Shown here one piece after another: positions 18,773-25,808 of a stretch of DNA of 40,921 bases (the stretch's first letter is position 1; every line of letters begins with the position of its first letter). The position numbers were made by a program, and so were the translations under genes. Source of the stretch: Streptomyces sp. T39 (GTDB lineage: Bacteria > Actinomycetota > Actinomycetes > Streptomycetales > Streptomycetaceae); contig NZ_RDBP01000013.1 of NCBI RefSeq assembly GCF_008042045.1, positions 9,542 to 50,462 on the forward strand, given 5' to 3'. The notes under the pieces are model-generated. The model was not told where the DNA came from. It did no database searches and saw only the letters and a program-made list of their open reading frames with translations.

Positions 18773-18809
18773 GGAGCGGCTCCGGGGGAACGGCGGGGTG
18801 CGGGTACCG

Positions 18810-18843
18810 GGCGGATCCGGCTCCGGGTGGGCCCGGATCCGCC
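18810..18843 (-). terminator. Hairpin between urtA and urtB (attenuator or processing site)
   Basis: Perfect 11-base inverted repeat: GGCGGATCCGG (18810-18820) and CCGGATCCGCC (18833-18843), 12-base loop, in the only real gap of the urt operon. It could stop part of the transcripts or protect the urtA message, giving more binding protein than permease, a known arrangement in importer operons. Confidence 0.6.
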
Positions 18844-18862
18844 GTGGGAGGGGCTGCTCGTC

Positions 18863-20116
18863 TCAGGAGAGGCCGGCTGCCCAGTCGTAGCCCTTGAGGT
18901 ACGGGTCGGGCGCGATGGGGCGGCCGGAGTTCCACACCTCGGTGATGCGGCCGTCGGCGCCGACCCTGCCGATGCGGGCCGTCTTGTGCACGTGCTGGGT
19001 GGTGCCGTCGACGGTGACCTTGCCCTCGGGCGCGTCGAGGGCGATGCCGTCGGACGCGGCCTTGACCGCGGCGACGTCGAAGGATCCCGCCTTCTCGACC
19101 ATCCTCTTCCACAGGTGGACCGAGACGTAGGCCGCCTCCATCGGGTCGCTGGTCGGCTTGTCCTTGCCGTAGGCGTCCTGGTAGGCCGTGACGAAGCCGG
19201 TGTTCGCGGCGCCCGGAGTGGTCTGGTAGTAGTTCCAGGCGGTCAGCTGGCCCTCCAGGTACTGGGTGCCGATGCTCTTGACCTCCTCCTCGGCGATCGA
19301 GACGGAGAGCACCGGGAGGCTCCGGGCCGTGAGACCGCCGGACCGGTACTCCTTGAAGAAGGCGACGTTGCTGTCGCCGTTGAGGGTGTTGAAGACGGCG
19401 TCGGCCCCGGCGTCCTTGATCTTGTTGACGATGGTCCCGAACTCGGTGGAGCCGAGCGGCGCGTAGTCCTCGCCGGCCACCGTCATGCCGTGGGCCGCCG
19501 CATACGCCTTGATGATCTTGTTGGCGGTGCGCGGGAAGACGTAGTCGCTGCCGACCAGGTACAGCCGGGTGTGGCCCTGCTTCTTCAGGTAGTCGAGCGC
19601 GGGGACGATCTGCTGATTGGTGGTGGCGCCGGTGTAGAAGATGTACGGGGACTGCTCCAGTCCCTCGTACTGGACGGGGTAGAACAGCAGCGCCTTGTGG
19701 CGTTCGAAGACCGGCTTGACGGCCTTGCGGCTGGCCGACGTCCAGCAGCCGAAGGTGGCGGCGACGCGGGTGTCCGTGATCAGCGCCTCGGCCTTCTCGG
19801 CGAACGTCGGCCAGTCGGAGGCCCCGTCCTGGCTGACCGGTTCGAGTTTCTTGCCCAGGACGCCGCCGCCCGCGTTGATCTCCTTCACCGCGAGCAGCAG
19901 CGCGTCGCGGACGGTGACCTCGCTGATCGCCATGGTGCCCGAGAGCGAGTTCAGCAGACCGACCTTGACGGTGTCGCCGGACGTGTCCGCCGTGGCGCCG
20001 GAGCCGGTCGACGTGCCGTTTCCGGTCCTGGCGCCGCACGCGCTGAGCGCGGCGGTCGCACCGAGGGCGGACACGCCCGTCAACAGGCCGCGTCTGCTCA
20101 GGATGAGCTCGGACAT
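18863..20116 (-). CDS. urtA: Urea ABC transporter substrate-binding lipoprotein UrtA
   Basis: A 417-residue extracellular binding protein. The signal region has a twin-arginine pattern ([13 protein letters not shown]) and ends in the lipobox LSAC, so it is probably a Tat-exported lipoprotein, common in Streptomyces. The mature part is UrtA-like: [88 protein letters not shown], and [19 protein letters not shown]. These blocks distinguish urea binding proteins from branched-chain amino acid ones. The ATG at 20116 has AGGAGG upstream. It heads urtABCDE. GAAAC repeats about 180 bases upstream suggest GlnR control. Confidence 0.95.
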   Translation of the reverse strand: MSELILSRRGLLTGVSALGATAALSACGARTGNGTSTGSGATADTSGDTVKVGLLNSLSGTMAISEVTVRDALLLAVKEINAGGGVLGKKLEPVSQDGASDWPTFAEKAEALITDTRVAATFGCWTSASRKAVKPVFERHKALLFYPVQYEGLEQSPYIFYTGATTNQQIVPALDYLKKQGHTRLYLVGSDYVFPRTANKIIKAYAAAHGMTVAGEDYAPLGSTEFGTIVNKIKDAGADAVFNTLNGDSNVAFFKEYRSGGLTARSLPVLSVSIAEEEVKSIGTQYLEGQLTAWNYYQTTPGAANTGFVTAYQDAYGKDKPTSDPMEAAYVSVHLWKRMVEKAGSFDVAAVKAASDGIALDAPEGKVTVDGTTQHVHKTARIGRVGADGRITEVWNSGRPIAPDPYLKGYDWAAGLS

Positions 20117-20286
20117 GCACTACCTCCTGGGCCCGTAACGGGCGTTGCGAAGTGGGGCGTATCGAGAAAGGGGGAACCGGGAAAGAAGAGGGCGCTCCAG
20201 GGGGCGGCCGCGTCGGCGCACGGGGGCCCGGCCGTTTCGCTGTGGCGTCCGGGCCGGTCGCTGAAGTGCGTCCACAGCCTGCGGGC

Positions 20287-20329
20287 GAACTGTTTCCCGC
20301 GCGTTTCGGCGCAATTGAAGAACAGTTTC
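20287..20329 (-). promoter_or_regulatory. GlnR-like boxes upstream of urtA
   Basis: GTTTC (GAAAC on the urtA strand) occurs at 20292-20296, 20303-20307 and 20325-20329, spaced 11 and 22 bases, that is one and two helix turns. GAACTGTTTC (20287-20296) and GAACAGTTTC (20320-20329) form a 9/10 direct repeat 33 bases apart. The GlnR box of actinobacteria is built from GTnAC and GAAAC half-sites every 11 bases. The GTnAC halves are poor here, so this is a candidate only. It lies about 170-215 bases before the urtA start. Confidence 0.4.
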
Positions 20330-20401
20330 CAGCGGAAGTTTTCATGCGTGCAACTTCGCCGTATTACGGTCCCTCGCGCTGGAGATGACGGACCGTCGGA
20401 T

Positions 20402-20479
20402 GCCGGATCCGATACTTCCGGCGGAAAGGATGTGATTCCTGGATTCCCTTGTCACGCATGTGCCGGTCGGCGGTAGGCT
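20402..20479 (+). promoter_or_regulatory. Possible marR promoter and dyad
   Basis: GCCGGA (20402-20407) and TCCGGC (20417-20422) form a dyad. TTGTCA (20449-20454) and TAGGCT (20474-20479) could be -35 and -10 boxes, although the 19-base spacer is long. The transcript would have a leader of about 40 bases with GAGGAG ahead of the marR ATG. Confidence 0.3.
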
Positions 20480-20527
20480 CCTGCCGTTCCCCGCCCGGGG
20501 AGGTGCCGACGCGAACCGAGGAGAGCG

Positions 20528-21001
20528 ATGGCGAGGCGGTCCGTGGAACTGCTCGACCTGCTGACCCGGGCGGAGCGGCTCGCCGCGCGCCGCATGCAGG
20601 CCGCGCTCGCGGAGTTCGACTGCTCCGTCGAGGCATGGCGGGTGCTGGACCTGCTCGCGGACGGCGAGGGACACCACATGACGGCCCTGGCCGACCACGC
20701 GTTCCTGCCGGCGCCGACGCTGACGAAACTGGTGGACCAGCTCGTCGACCAGAATCTGGTCTTCCGCAGGATCGACCCCGCCGACCGCCGGCGGGTGCTG
20801 GCCCACCTCACCCCGCGGGGCATGCGGCGCCGGCAGCTCCTGGCCGAGGCGGTGCGCACCGACCGTGAGGCATGGGAACCGCTGCTCGCCGCGGAGGACG
20901 GCCGTCAGCTCGCGGTGCTGCTGGACCGGTTGACGTCGGCCCTGCAGGACGGCGGCGTCAGCCGGTCCCGTGCGGAGCGCTCAGCTGGGCGAGCACGGTG
21001 A
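20528..21001 (+). CDS. MarR-family transcriptional regulator
   Basis: A 157-residue winged-helix regulator. The DNA-binding part runs through WRVLDLLADGEGHHMTALAD, the recognition helix APTLTKLVDQLVDQNLV, and the wing FRRIDPADRRRVLAHLTPRG. Flanking helices provide the dimer interface. GAGGAG sits at the right place before the ATG. It is divergent from urtA across 411 bases and its last 44 bases overlap, on the opposite strand, the end of the gene for an unexported UrtA-like protein. The position suggests control of urea or amide uptake, possibly with that protein as a sensor; this is inference from neighbours. Confidence 0.9.
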   Translation: MARRSVELLDLLTRAERLAARRMQAALAEFDCSVEAWRVLDLLADGEGHHMTALADHAFLPAPTLTKLVDQLVDQNLVFRRIDPADRRRVLAHLTPRGMRRRQLLAEAVRTDREAWEPLLAAEDGRQLAVLLDRLTSALQDGGVSRSRAERSAGRAR

Positions 21002-22076
21002 AGTCGAGCCCGTCCGCCTCGGCCAGGTAGATCCGCTGGCGCACATGCCGGCCCTCGAGGCCGAGCAGACCCCGCGGGCCCTCGTACCGGACGGTGTCGG
21101 CCGCGGCCCCGATGGCGGTCACGTCCAGCGTGCGCGCCCGCTCGACGAGCGCCGCGAGCAGCAGCACCCCCTCGTAGCAGGACTCGCCGAGGCTGCCGGG
21201 CGTCGGGGCCTGGAGGCCGAAGCGCGCGGCGTAACGCCCGTGGAAGTCCAGGGTGTTGGCGTCGGCCAGCGAGGCGAAGAAGCCGGCCGTGCTGTACAGG
21301 TCGGCGGTGGCGCCGGGGCCACTGCCCAGCAGCATGTTCTCGTCCATGAGGGTGCTCAGCCGCAGACACCGCTGGTCGAGTCCGAACGCGGCGAAGGCCC
21401 GGTTGAAGCGGACCGCGTCGCTGCCCACCAGGAGCATCAGCACGGCGTCCGCGTCGGTGCGCTCGATGCGCCGCAGCACGTCGTGGAAGTCGTTCGTGCC
21501 CAGCGGGAGATAGACCTCGCCGCAGACCCGGCCCCGCGCCGTGCGGGCATAGCGGCGAGCGGCCCGGGCGGTGTGCCGGGGCCAGACGTAGTCGTTGCCG
21601 ACGACGAACCAGCGCCGCACCCCCCGCGCCTCACCGAGCAGTTGCATCGCGGGCAGCAGTTGCGACGACGGCGTCTCGCTGGTCATGAAGACGCCCTCGG
21701 TGCGCTCGCCACCCTCGTAGAGGGCCGTGTAGACGTAGGGCACCCGGTGCGCGACCCGCGGGGCGAGGGCCCGGCGGACCGACGAGATGTGCCAGCCGGT
21801 GACGCCCTGCACCGTGCCGGTGTCCACGAGCGCCTCCACCTCCGCCGCCACCCGCCGCGGGTCGGCGCCGCCGTCGACCTCCAGGAGCCGCAGTTCCCTG
21901 CCCAGCACCCCGCCCGACATGTTGACCTCTTCGGCCGCGAGCCGGGCGCAGGTCAGGCAGGTGGGCCCGAAGATCCCGGCGGGCCCCTGCTGGGGGTACA
22001 CGAGCGCGACGTCCAGGGTGGAGTCGTCGGGCAGGAACCATTCGGGGACGCGGACCGGAGGCGGCGGACGGTGCAT
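20958..22076 (-). CDS. UrtA/AmiC-like ligand-binding protein without export signal
   Basis: A 372-residue type I periplasmic-binding fold protein related to UrtA and to AmiC, the cytoplasmic amide sensor of Pseudomonas. Shared blocks include VALVYPQQGPAGIFG, NMSGGVLGRELRLLEVDGGAD, VTGWHISSVRRALAP, PYVYTALYEGGE and VVGNDYVWPR (compare VGSDYVFPR in UrtA). The N-terminus (MHRPPPPVRVPEWFLPDDST) has no hydrophobic segment, Tat motif or lipobox, so it should stay in the cytoplasm, which argues for ligand sensing rather than transport. The ATG at 22076 has GAGG only two bases away, so the start is slightly uncertain, but no in-frame upstream start adds a signal peptide. Its 3' end overlaps marR convergently by 44 bases. 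No permease or ATPase is attached. Confidence 0.85.
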   Translation of the reverse strand: MHRPPPPVRVPEWFLPDDSTLDVALVYPQQGPAGIFGPTCLTCARLAAEEVNMSGGVLGRELRLLEVDGGADPRRVAAEVEALVDTGTVQGVTGWHISSVRRALAPRVAHRVPYVYTALYEGGERTEGVFMTSETPSSQLLPAMQLLGEARGVRRWFVVGNDYVWPRHTARAARRYARTARGRVCGEVYLPLGTNDFHDVLRRIERTDADAVLMLLVGSDAVRFNRAFAAFGLDQRCLRLSTLMDENMLLGSGPGATADLYSTAGFFASLADANTLDFHGRYAARFGLQAPTPGSLGESCYEGVLLLAALVERARTLDVTAIGAAADTVRYEGPRGLLGLEGRHVRQRIYLAEADGLDFTVLAQLSAPHGTG

Positions 22077-22239
22077 GGCCTCATGATTGCGGCACCGCGT
22101 CCGCCGCCCAAGCCGCGGCCCGGATCGAGACCGATTCGTTCGTGGCCGGGACCGCCGCGCCGCCGCGCCGCCGCGCCGGGGAGGGTCCGCCTGCCCGGCG
22201 GCACGCGCCCAGGGGCGGGACCCGGGAACGGGCGGGGCA

Positions 22240-22266
22240 CCGGGCCGGGAGGTGTGCCCGGCCCGG
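22240..22266 (-). terminator. Terminator of the ABC-F gene
   Basis: Perfect 10-base inverted repeat: CCGGGCCGGG (22240-22249) and CCCGGCCCGG (22257-22266) with a 7-base loop, 7 bases past the ABC-F stop. Confidence 0.65.
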
Positions 22267-22273
22267 GCGCGGG

Positions 22274-23899
22274 TCAGCCGACGACGCGGCCGGCGCGCAG
22301 CTCCAGGCGCTCCCCCTCGAACAGGCGCTGGAAGCGCATGTCGTGGGACACGGCCACCACGGCGCCGGCGAAGCCGGCGAGCGCGGTCTCCAGTTCCTCG
22401 ACGAGGTCGAGCGCCAGGTGGTTGGTCGGCTCGTCGAGCACCAGCAGGTCGGCCGGGCGGGAGACCAGCCTGGCCAGCTCCAGCCGCCGGCGCTGCCCCA
22501 CCGACAGCCCCGCGACGGGGACCTCCAGGTCCGCCTCCCGGAAGAGCCCGAGGGCGAGCAGTTCCCCGGCGTGTTCCTCCGGCAGGCCGGCCCGCCCCCG
22601 CGCGTACGCCGTGAGGAGCGGCTCCCGCGCCGGCACGGCGTCGAGTTCCTGGCGCAGACGGCCGACGCGGGCCACCCGGTGCACGGTCCCGGTGTCGGGA
22701 CGCAGGTCTCCCGCGAGGACCCGCAGCAGCGTGGTCTTGCCCGCCCCGTTGGGGCCGTGCACCAGCAGCCGGTCCCCCATGCCGACGCGCAGGCGCGGGA
22801 CGGCGAGCCGGTCGCCGACCGAGACGCCGGTCAGCTCGGCGAGCACGGTGCCCGGGGCGGCTCCGGCATCCGTGAACAGGGCGCCGAAACGCAGCGGTTC
22901 GGGCGGGGCGGCCACGGGTTCCCGGCGCAACTGCTCCAGCCGCACGCGGGCGGCGCGCACCTGTCCGGAGAGCTTGTTCTCGTGCGAACGGCGGTGTTTC
23001 CCGAAGCCCTGACGGGGGTCCCCGCCCGAGACGGCGAGCCGCTGCCCCGCCGTCGCCACCAGTTCCTCGGTGCGGGCGAGTTCGTCGAGCCACTCCTGGT
23101 GCTCCTGCACCCGCCGGCGCCGTTCGGCCGCCTTCGCCGCCCGGTAGCCGCTCCAGCCGTCGCCGTAGCGGGCGACGGAGCGGGTGTCGCGGTCGACCTC
23201 CAGCACGGTGGTCGCCATGCCCTCGAGGAACTCCCGGTCGTGGGTGACCGCGAGCACGGTGCCCCGGTGGGCGCGCAGGCGTTCCTGCAGCCAGCGGACC
23301 GCGTCCCGGTCGAGATGGTTCGTCGGCTCGTCGAGCAGCAGCAGTTCGGCGCCGGAGGCGAGGACGCAGGCGAGCGCCAGCCTGGACTGCTCGCCGCCGG
23401 AGAGGGTGCCGATCCGGCGGTCGCGGGTGAGGTGCCCGAGTCCGAGGCCGTGCAGGGCGGCGTCGACGTCCGCGTCGGCCCGGTAGCCGCCGCGTTCCTC
23501 GTAGCGGTTCAGCAGCTCGCCGTAGGCGGCGAGCCGGTCGGGGTCGGCGTCGGCGAGCTGCTCCTCGCAGGCGCGCAACCGGGCCTCGACAGAGCGCAGT
23601 TCGGCGAGCGCGGCGTCGACGGTGTCCTGGACGGTGTGTTCGTCGCCGACCCCGAAGGTCTCGGCGAGGGTCTGGGCGAGGTGGGCCGTGGCGCCGGGGA
23701 AGCGGACAGTGATCTCCCCGCCGTCCGGGGCCCGTACGCCGGCGATCAGGCGCAGCAGGGTGGACTTCCCGGAGCCGTTCTCGCCGACGACGGCGGCCTT
23801 CTCGCCGGGCCGGACGGTGAAGGTGACCCGGTCGAGCACGGGGCGGACGCCGTAGGAGGTGCTGACGGAATGCAGGCTGAGCTGTGCGCGGTCGCGCAT
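22274..23899 (-). CDS. ABC-F protein, antibiotic-resistance (ribosome protection) type
   Basis: A 541-residue soluble protein with two ABC ATPase domains and no membrane helices. Domain 1 has GENGSGKST, LSGGEQSRLALACVL and LLLLDEPTNHLD; domain 2 has GPNGAGKTT, LSVGQRRRLELARLV and LLVLDEPTNHLALD. The linker of about 80 residues (EHQEWLDELARTEELV...) is the part that reaches the ribosomal P-site tRNA in this family. It resembles producer-type ABC-F proteins (TlrC, LmrC, OleB group), which release macrolides, lincosamides or similar drugs from the ribosome; which drug is unknown. The start is ATG 23899 (MRDRAQLSLH). A tandem duplication puts a second identical start, out of frame, 20 bases upstream. 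A short leader ORF and hairpin precede it (23978-24052). It has no transporter partner. Confidence 0.9.
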   Translation of the reverse strand: MRDRAQLSLHSVSTSYGVRPVLDRVTFTVRPGEKAAVVGENGSGKSTLLRLIAGVRAPDGGEITVRFPGATAHLAQTLAETFGVGDEHTVQDTVDAALAELRSVEARLRACEEQLADADPDRLAAYGELLNRYEERGGYRADADVDAALHGLGLGHLTRDRRIGTLSGGEQSRLALACVLASGAELLLLDEPTNHLDRDAVRWLQERLRAHRGTVLAVTHDREFLEGMATTVLEVDRDTRSVARYGDGWSGYRAAKAAERRRRVQEHQEWLDELARTEELVATAGQRLAVSGGDPRQGFGKHRRSHENKLSGQVRAARVRLEQLRREPVAAPPEPLRFGALFTDAGAAPGTVLAELTGVSVGDRLAVPRLRVGMGDRLLVHGPNGAGKTTLLRVLAGDLRPDTGTVHRVARVGRLRQELDAVPAREPLLTAYARGRAGLPEEHAGELLALGLFREADLEVPVAGLSVGQRRRLELARLVSRPADLLVLDEPTNHLALDLVEELETALAGFAGAVVAVSHDMRFQRLFEGERLELRAGRVVG

Positions 23900-23933
23900 G
23901 GGGTGTCCCTGGGGCGCATGGGGTGTCCCTGGG
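23894..23933 (-). repeat. Tandem 20-base duplication over the ABC-F start
   Basis: The plus-strand unit GCGCATGGGGTGTCCCTGGG occurs at 23894-23913 and again at 23914-23933, without mismatch. Read on the gene strand, each copy is a CAGGG ribosome-site-like element followed by ATGCGC. The downstream ATG (23899) starts the ABC-F protein; the upstream ATG (23919) opens a frame shifted by 20 bases that continues into the gene for about 50 codons before a stop. Confidence 0.9.
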
Positions 23934-23977
23934 GTGGGTTCGCAGGATTCGGGCACGGAGGGACGACGGAGCCCGCG

Positions 23978-24001
23978 CCGCTGCCGCCTCGCGGTCAGCG
24001 G
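23978..24001 (-). promoter_or_regulatory. Possible attenuator hairpin in the ABC-F leader
   Basis: On the RNA strand CCGCTG-A-CCGC (24001-23991) pairs with GCGG-CAGCGG (23987-23978) around a 3-base loop, giving 10 base pairs with one bulged A. It begins 24 bases after the stop codon of the leader ORF at 24026-24052 and 59-79 bases before the two ABC-F start codons. No U-tract follows. Confidence 0.45.
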
Positions 24002-24025
24002 TTCAGGCCGTGTCCGTGGCCGGAA

Positions 24026-24052
24026 TCAGAGAAAGAAGTAGTACGAACCCAT
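24026..24052 (-). CDS. Possible leader peptide of the ABC-F gene (MGSYYFFL)
   Basis: An 8-codon ORF, ATG GGT TCG TAC TAC TTC TTT CTC then TGA, encoding MGSYYFFL. Its AT-rich aromatic codons stand out from the surrounding GC-rich leader. It lies about 125 bases upstream of the ABC-F start and is followed 24 bases later by a hairpin. No Shine-Dalgarno is seen; a -10-like TACCGT (24065-24060) ends 7 bases before the ATG, so the message might begin at or near the ATG. ABC-F resistance genes are often controlled by ribosome stalling on such short ORFs, so this is a reasonable attenuation leader. It could also be chance; conservation has not been tested. Confidence 0.45.
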   Translation of the reverse strand: MGSYYFFL

Positions 24053-24144
24053 GGGCGCAACGGTACCAAAGCCACCGGGAGCGGCGCCGGGCGGAACGGG
24101 CCGCGGTCGCGCGGTGCGGGGAGACGGGACGACGGGGAGACGGG

Positions 24145-24189
24145 ACGGGGCGGTGTCCGGCACCGTACCGGTGCCGGACACCGCCCCGT
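24145..24189 (-). terminator. Terminator of the gap gene
   Basis: Perfect 21-base inverted repeat (arms 24145-24165 and 24169-24189) with a 3-base loop, 17 bases past the gap stop. It separates gap from the ABC-F leader, so the ABC-F gene must have its own promoter between about 24050 and 24140. Confidence 0.85.
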
Positions 24190-24205
24190 GCGGGCCCGGA
24201 GACGA

Positions 24206-25651
24206 TCAGACGGCCGGGGCCGGGAAGGTCGGGTACTCCACGCCGGAGACGTGCTGCACGACCCGGATGACCTGGCACGAGTAGCCGAACTCGTTGTCGT
24301 ACCACAGGTAGAGGATCGCGTTGTCGCCGTCGACCTTGGTGGCGCCGGCGTCCACGATGGAGGCGTGGCGGGAGCCCACGAAGTCCATGGAGACCGCGTC
24401 CGGGGCGGTGGTGAAGTCGATCTGGCGCTTGAGCGACGAGTGGAGCGAGACGTCGCGGAGGTACTCCAGGACCTCGTCGCGGGTGGTCTCGCGGCCCAGG
24501 CGCAGGCTGAGGATCGCGATCGACACGTCCGGCACGGGCACGCGGATGGAGCTGCCGGTGATGGGGGCCTTGAGCTCGGGCAGCGCCTTGGCGACGGCGG
24601 AGGCGGCGCCGGTCTCGGTGATGACCATGTTGAGCGGCGCGGAACGGCCGCGGCGGTCGGCCTTGTGGTAGTTGTCCAGCAGGTTCTGGTCGTTGGTGAA
24701 CGAGTGGACGGTCTCCACGTGACCGCGCAGCACACCGTACTCGTCGTTCATCGCCTTCAGCGGCGGGACGATCGCGTTGGTGGTGCAGGACGCGCAGGAC
24801 AGGATCCGCTCGTCCGGCTTGATGTCGTCGTGGTTCACCCCGTGCACGATGTTGGGCACGTCGCCCTTGCCGGGGGCGGTCAGGACGACCTTGTCGATGC
24901 CGGGGCGCAGGTGCGCGGACAGGCCCTCGCGGTCGCGCCACTTGCCCGTGTTGTCGATGAGGATGGCATTGTCGATGCCGTACGCCGTGTAGTCGACCTC
25001 GGACGGGTCGTTCGCGTAGATGACCTTGATCTCGTTGCCGTTGGCGCTGATCGTGCTGGTGGCCTCGTCGACCGTGATCGTGCCCTGGAACTGGCCGTGG
25101 ATCGAGTCGCGGCGCAGCAGCGAGGCGCGCTTGACGATGTCCTGGTCGCCGCCGCGGCGGACGACGATGGCGCGCAGGCGCAGACCGTTGCCGGAGCCCG
25201 CCTTCTCGATGAGCAGACGCGCGACGAGGCGGCCGATGCGGCCGAAGCCGTAGAGGACGACGTCCCGCCCCTCACGACGCTCGATCTTGTTGTCACCGGT
25301 GGCGCCGGCGACGGCCTCGGCGGTGAACTCCGCCACCGACAGGCCGCGGTCGTCGGCGCGGTAGGCCTCGGCGAGCAGGCCGAGGTCGATCTGGGACGGA
25401 CCGAGGTCGAGCGCCGTCAGCGCCTGGAGGAACGGGAACGTCTCGGTGATCGAGAGCTCCTCGCCGGCGATCTGCCGGGCGAACCGGTGGGTCTTGAGGA
25501 TGCTGACCACCGACTTGTTCACCAGGGAGCGGCTGTGCAGCAGGACCGTGACGTCCTGCTCGCGGTGCAGCTTCCCGATGATCGGGATCATCGACTCCGC
25601 GATCTCCTCGCGGTGCATCCAGTTGGTGAACGAGTCGTCGTTGACAGTCAC
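24206..25651 (-). CDS. gap: Glyceraldehyde-3-phosphate dehydrogenase, long form
   Basis: A 481-residue GAPDH that oxidises glyceraldehyde-3-phosphate to 1,3-bisphosphoglycerate in glycolysis or runs in reverse in gluconeogenesis. Residues 1-125 are an extension absent from the usual ~335-residue enzyme; this long form occurs in Streptomyces beside the standard one. The NAD(P) fold begins at VVLYGFGRIGRLVARLL (about 131-147). The active site is SCASCTTNA with catalytic C289, and HSFTNDQNLLDNYHKADRRGR follows. The C-terminal WYDNEFGYSCQVIRVV is also standard. The start is GTG at 25651 with a weak GAAAGA site. A possible promoter is TTGGAA then TAGCAT (25688-25683) with a 19-base spacer. It is divergent from the MarR-MFS pair and ends at a strong hairpin. 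Confidence 0.95.
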   Translation of the reverse strand: MTVNDDSFTNWMHREEIAESMIPIIGKLHREQDVTVLLHSRSLVNKSVVSILKTHRFARQIAGEELSITETFPFLQALTALDLGPSQIDLGLLAEAYRADDRGLSVAEFTAEAVAGATGDNKIERREGRDVVLYGFGRIGRLVARLLIEKAGSGNGLRLRAIVVRRGGDQDIVKRASLLRRDSIHGQFQGTITVDEATSTISANGNEIKVIYANDPSEVDYTAYGIDNAILIDNTGKWRDREGLSAHLRPGIDKVVLTAPGKGDVPNIVHGVNHDDIKPDERILSCASCTTNAIVPPLKAMNDEYGVLRGHVETVHSFTNDQNLLDNYHKADRRGRSAPLNMVITETGAASAVAKALPELKAPITGSSIRVPVPDVSIAILSLRLGRETTRDEVLEYLRDVSLHSSLKRQIDFTTAPDAVSMDFVGSRHASIVDAGATKVDGDNAILYLWYDNEFGYSCQVIRVVQHVSGVEYPTFPAPAV

Positions 25652-25772
25652 GTATTTATCTTTCGAGCTAGGCGGCGCTCATATGCTAACCCCACGGTGT
25701 TTTGATCTTCCAAGCGGTCCTCGTCACACCCGCCCGGCCCGGCGGCGCGCCACGCCGAGGGCAGTAGGTCTT

Positions 25773-25802
25773 TTGACATACCTATAGGTGCAGACCTATC
25801 GT
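25773..25802 (+). promoter_or_regulatory. Promoter and palindromic operator of the MarR-MFS operon
   Basis: TTGACA (25773-25778), an 18-base spacer, then TATCGT (25797-25802). The palindrome ACCTATAGGT (25780-25789) fills the spacer and overlaps the dyad ATAGGT-GCAG-ACCTAT (25784-25799), which runs into the -10. TAGGT and ACCTA words also lie just upstream. A MarR dimer bound here would block RNA polymerase. The predicted transcription start, 6-7 bases past the -10, falls on the GTG start codon at 25809. Confidence 0.65.
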
Positions 25803-25808
25803 CGCCGG

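Noticed and set aside
22274..23899. ABC-F gene as an ABC exporter ATPase
   Set aside because: Two ABC domains in tandem with the ABC-F linker, and no membrane segments or permease partner.
25788..25808. Upstream GTG start for the second marR
   Set aside because: It lies within the promoter spacer and operator; the -10 box would be inside the coding sequence.
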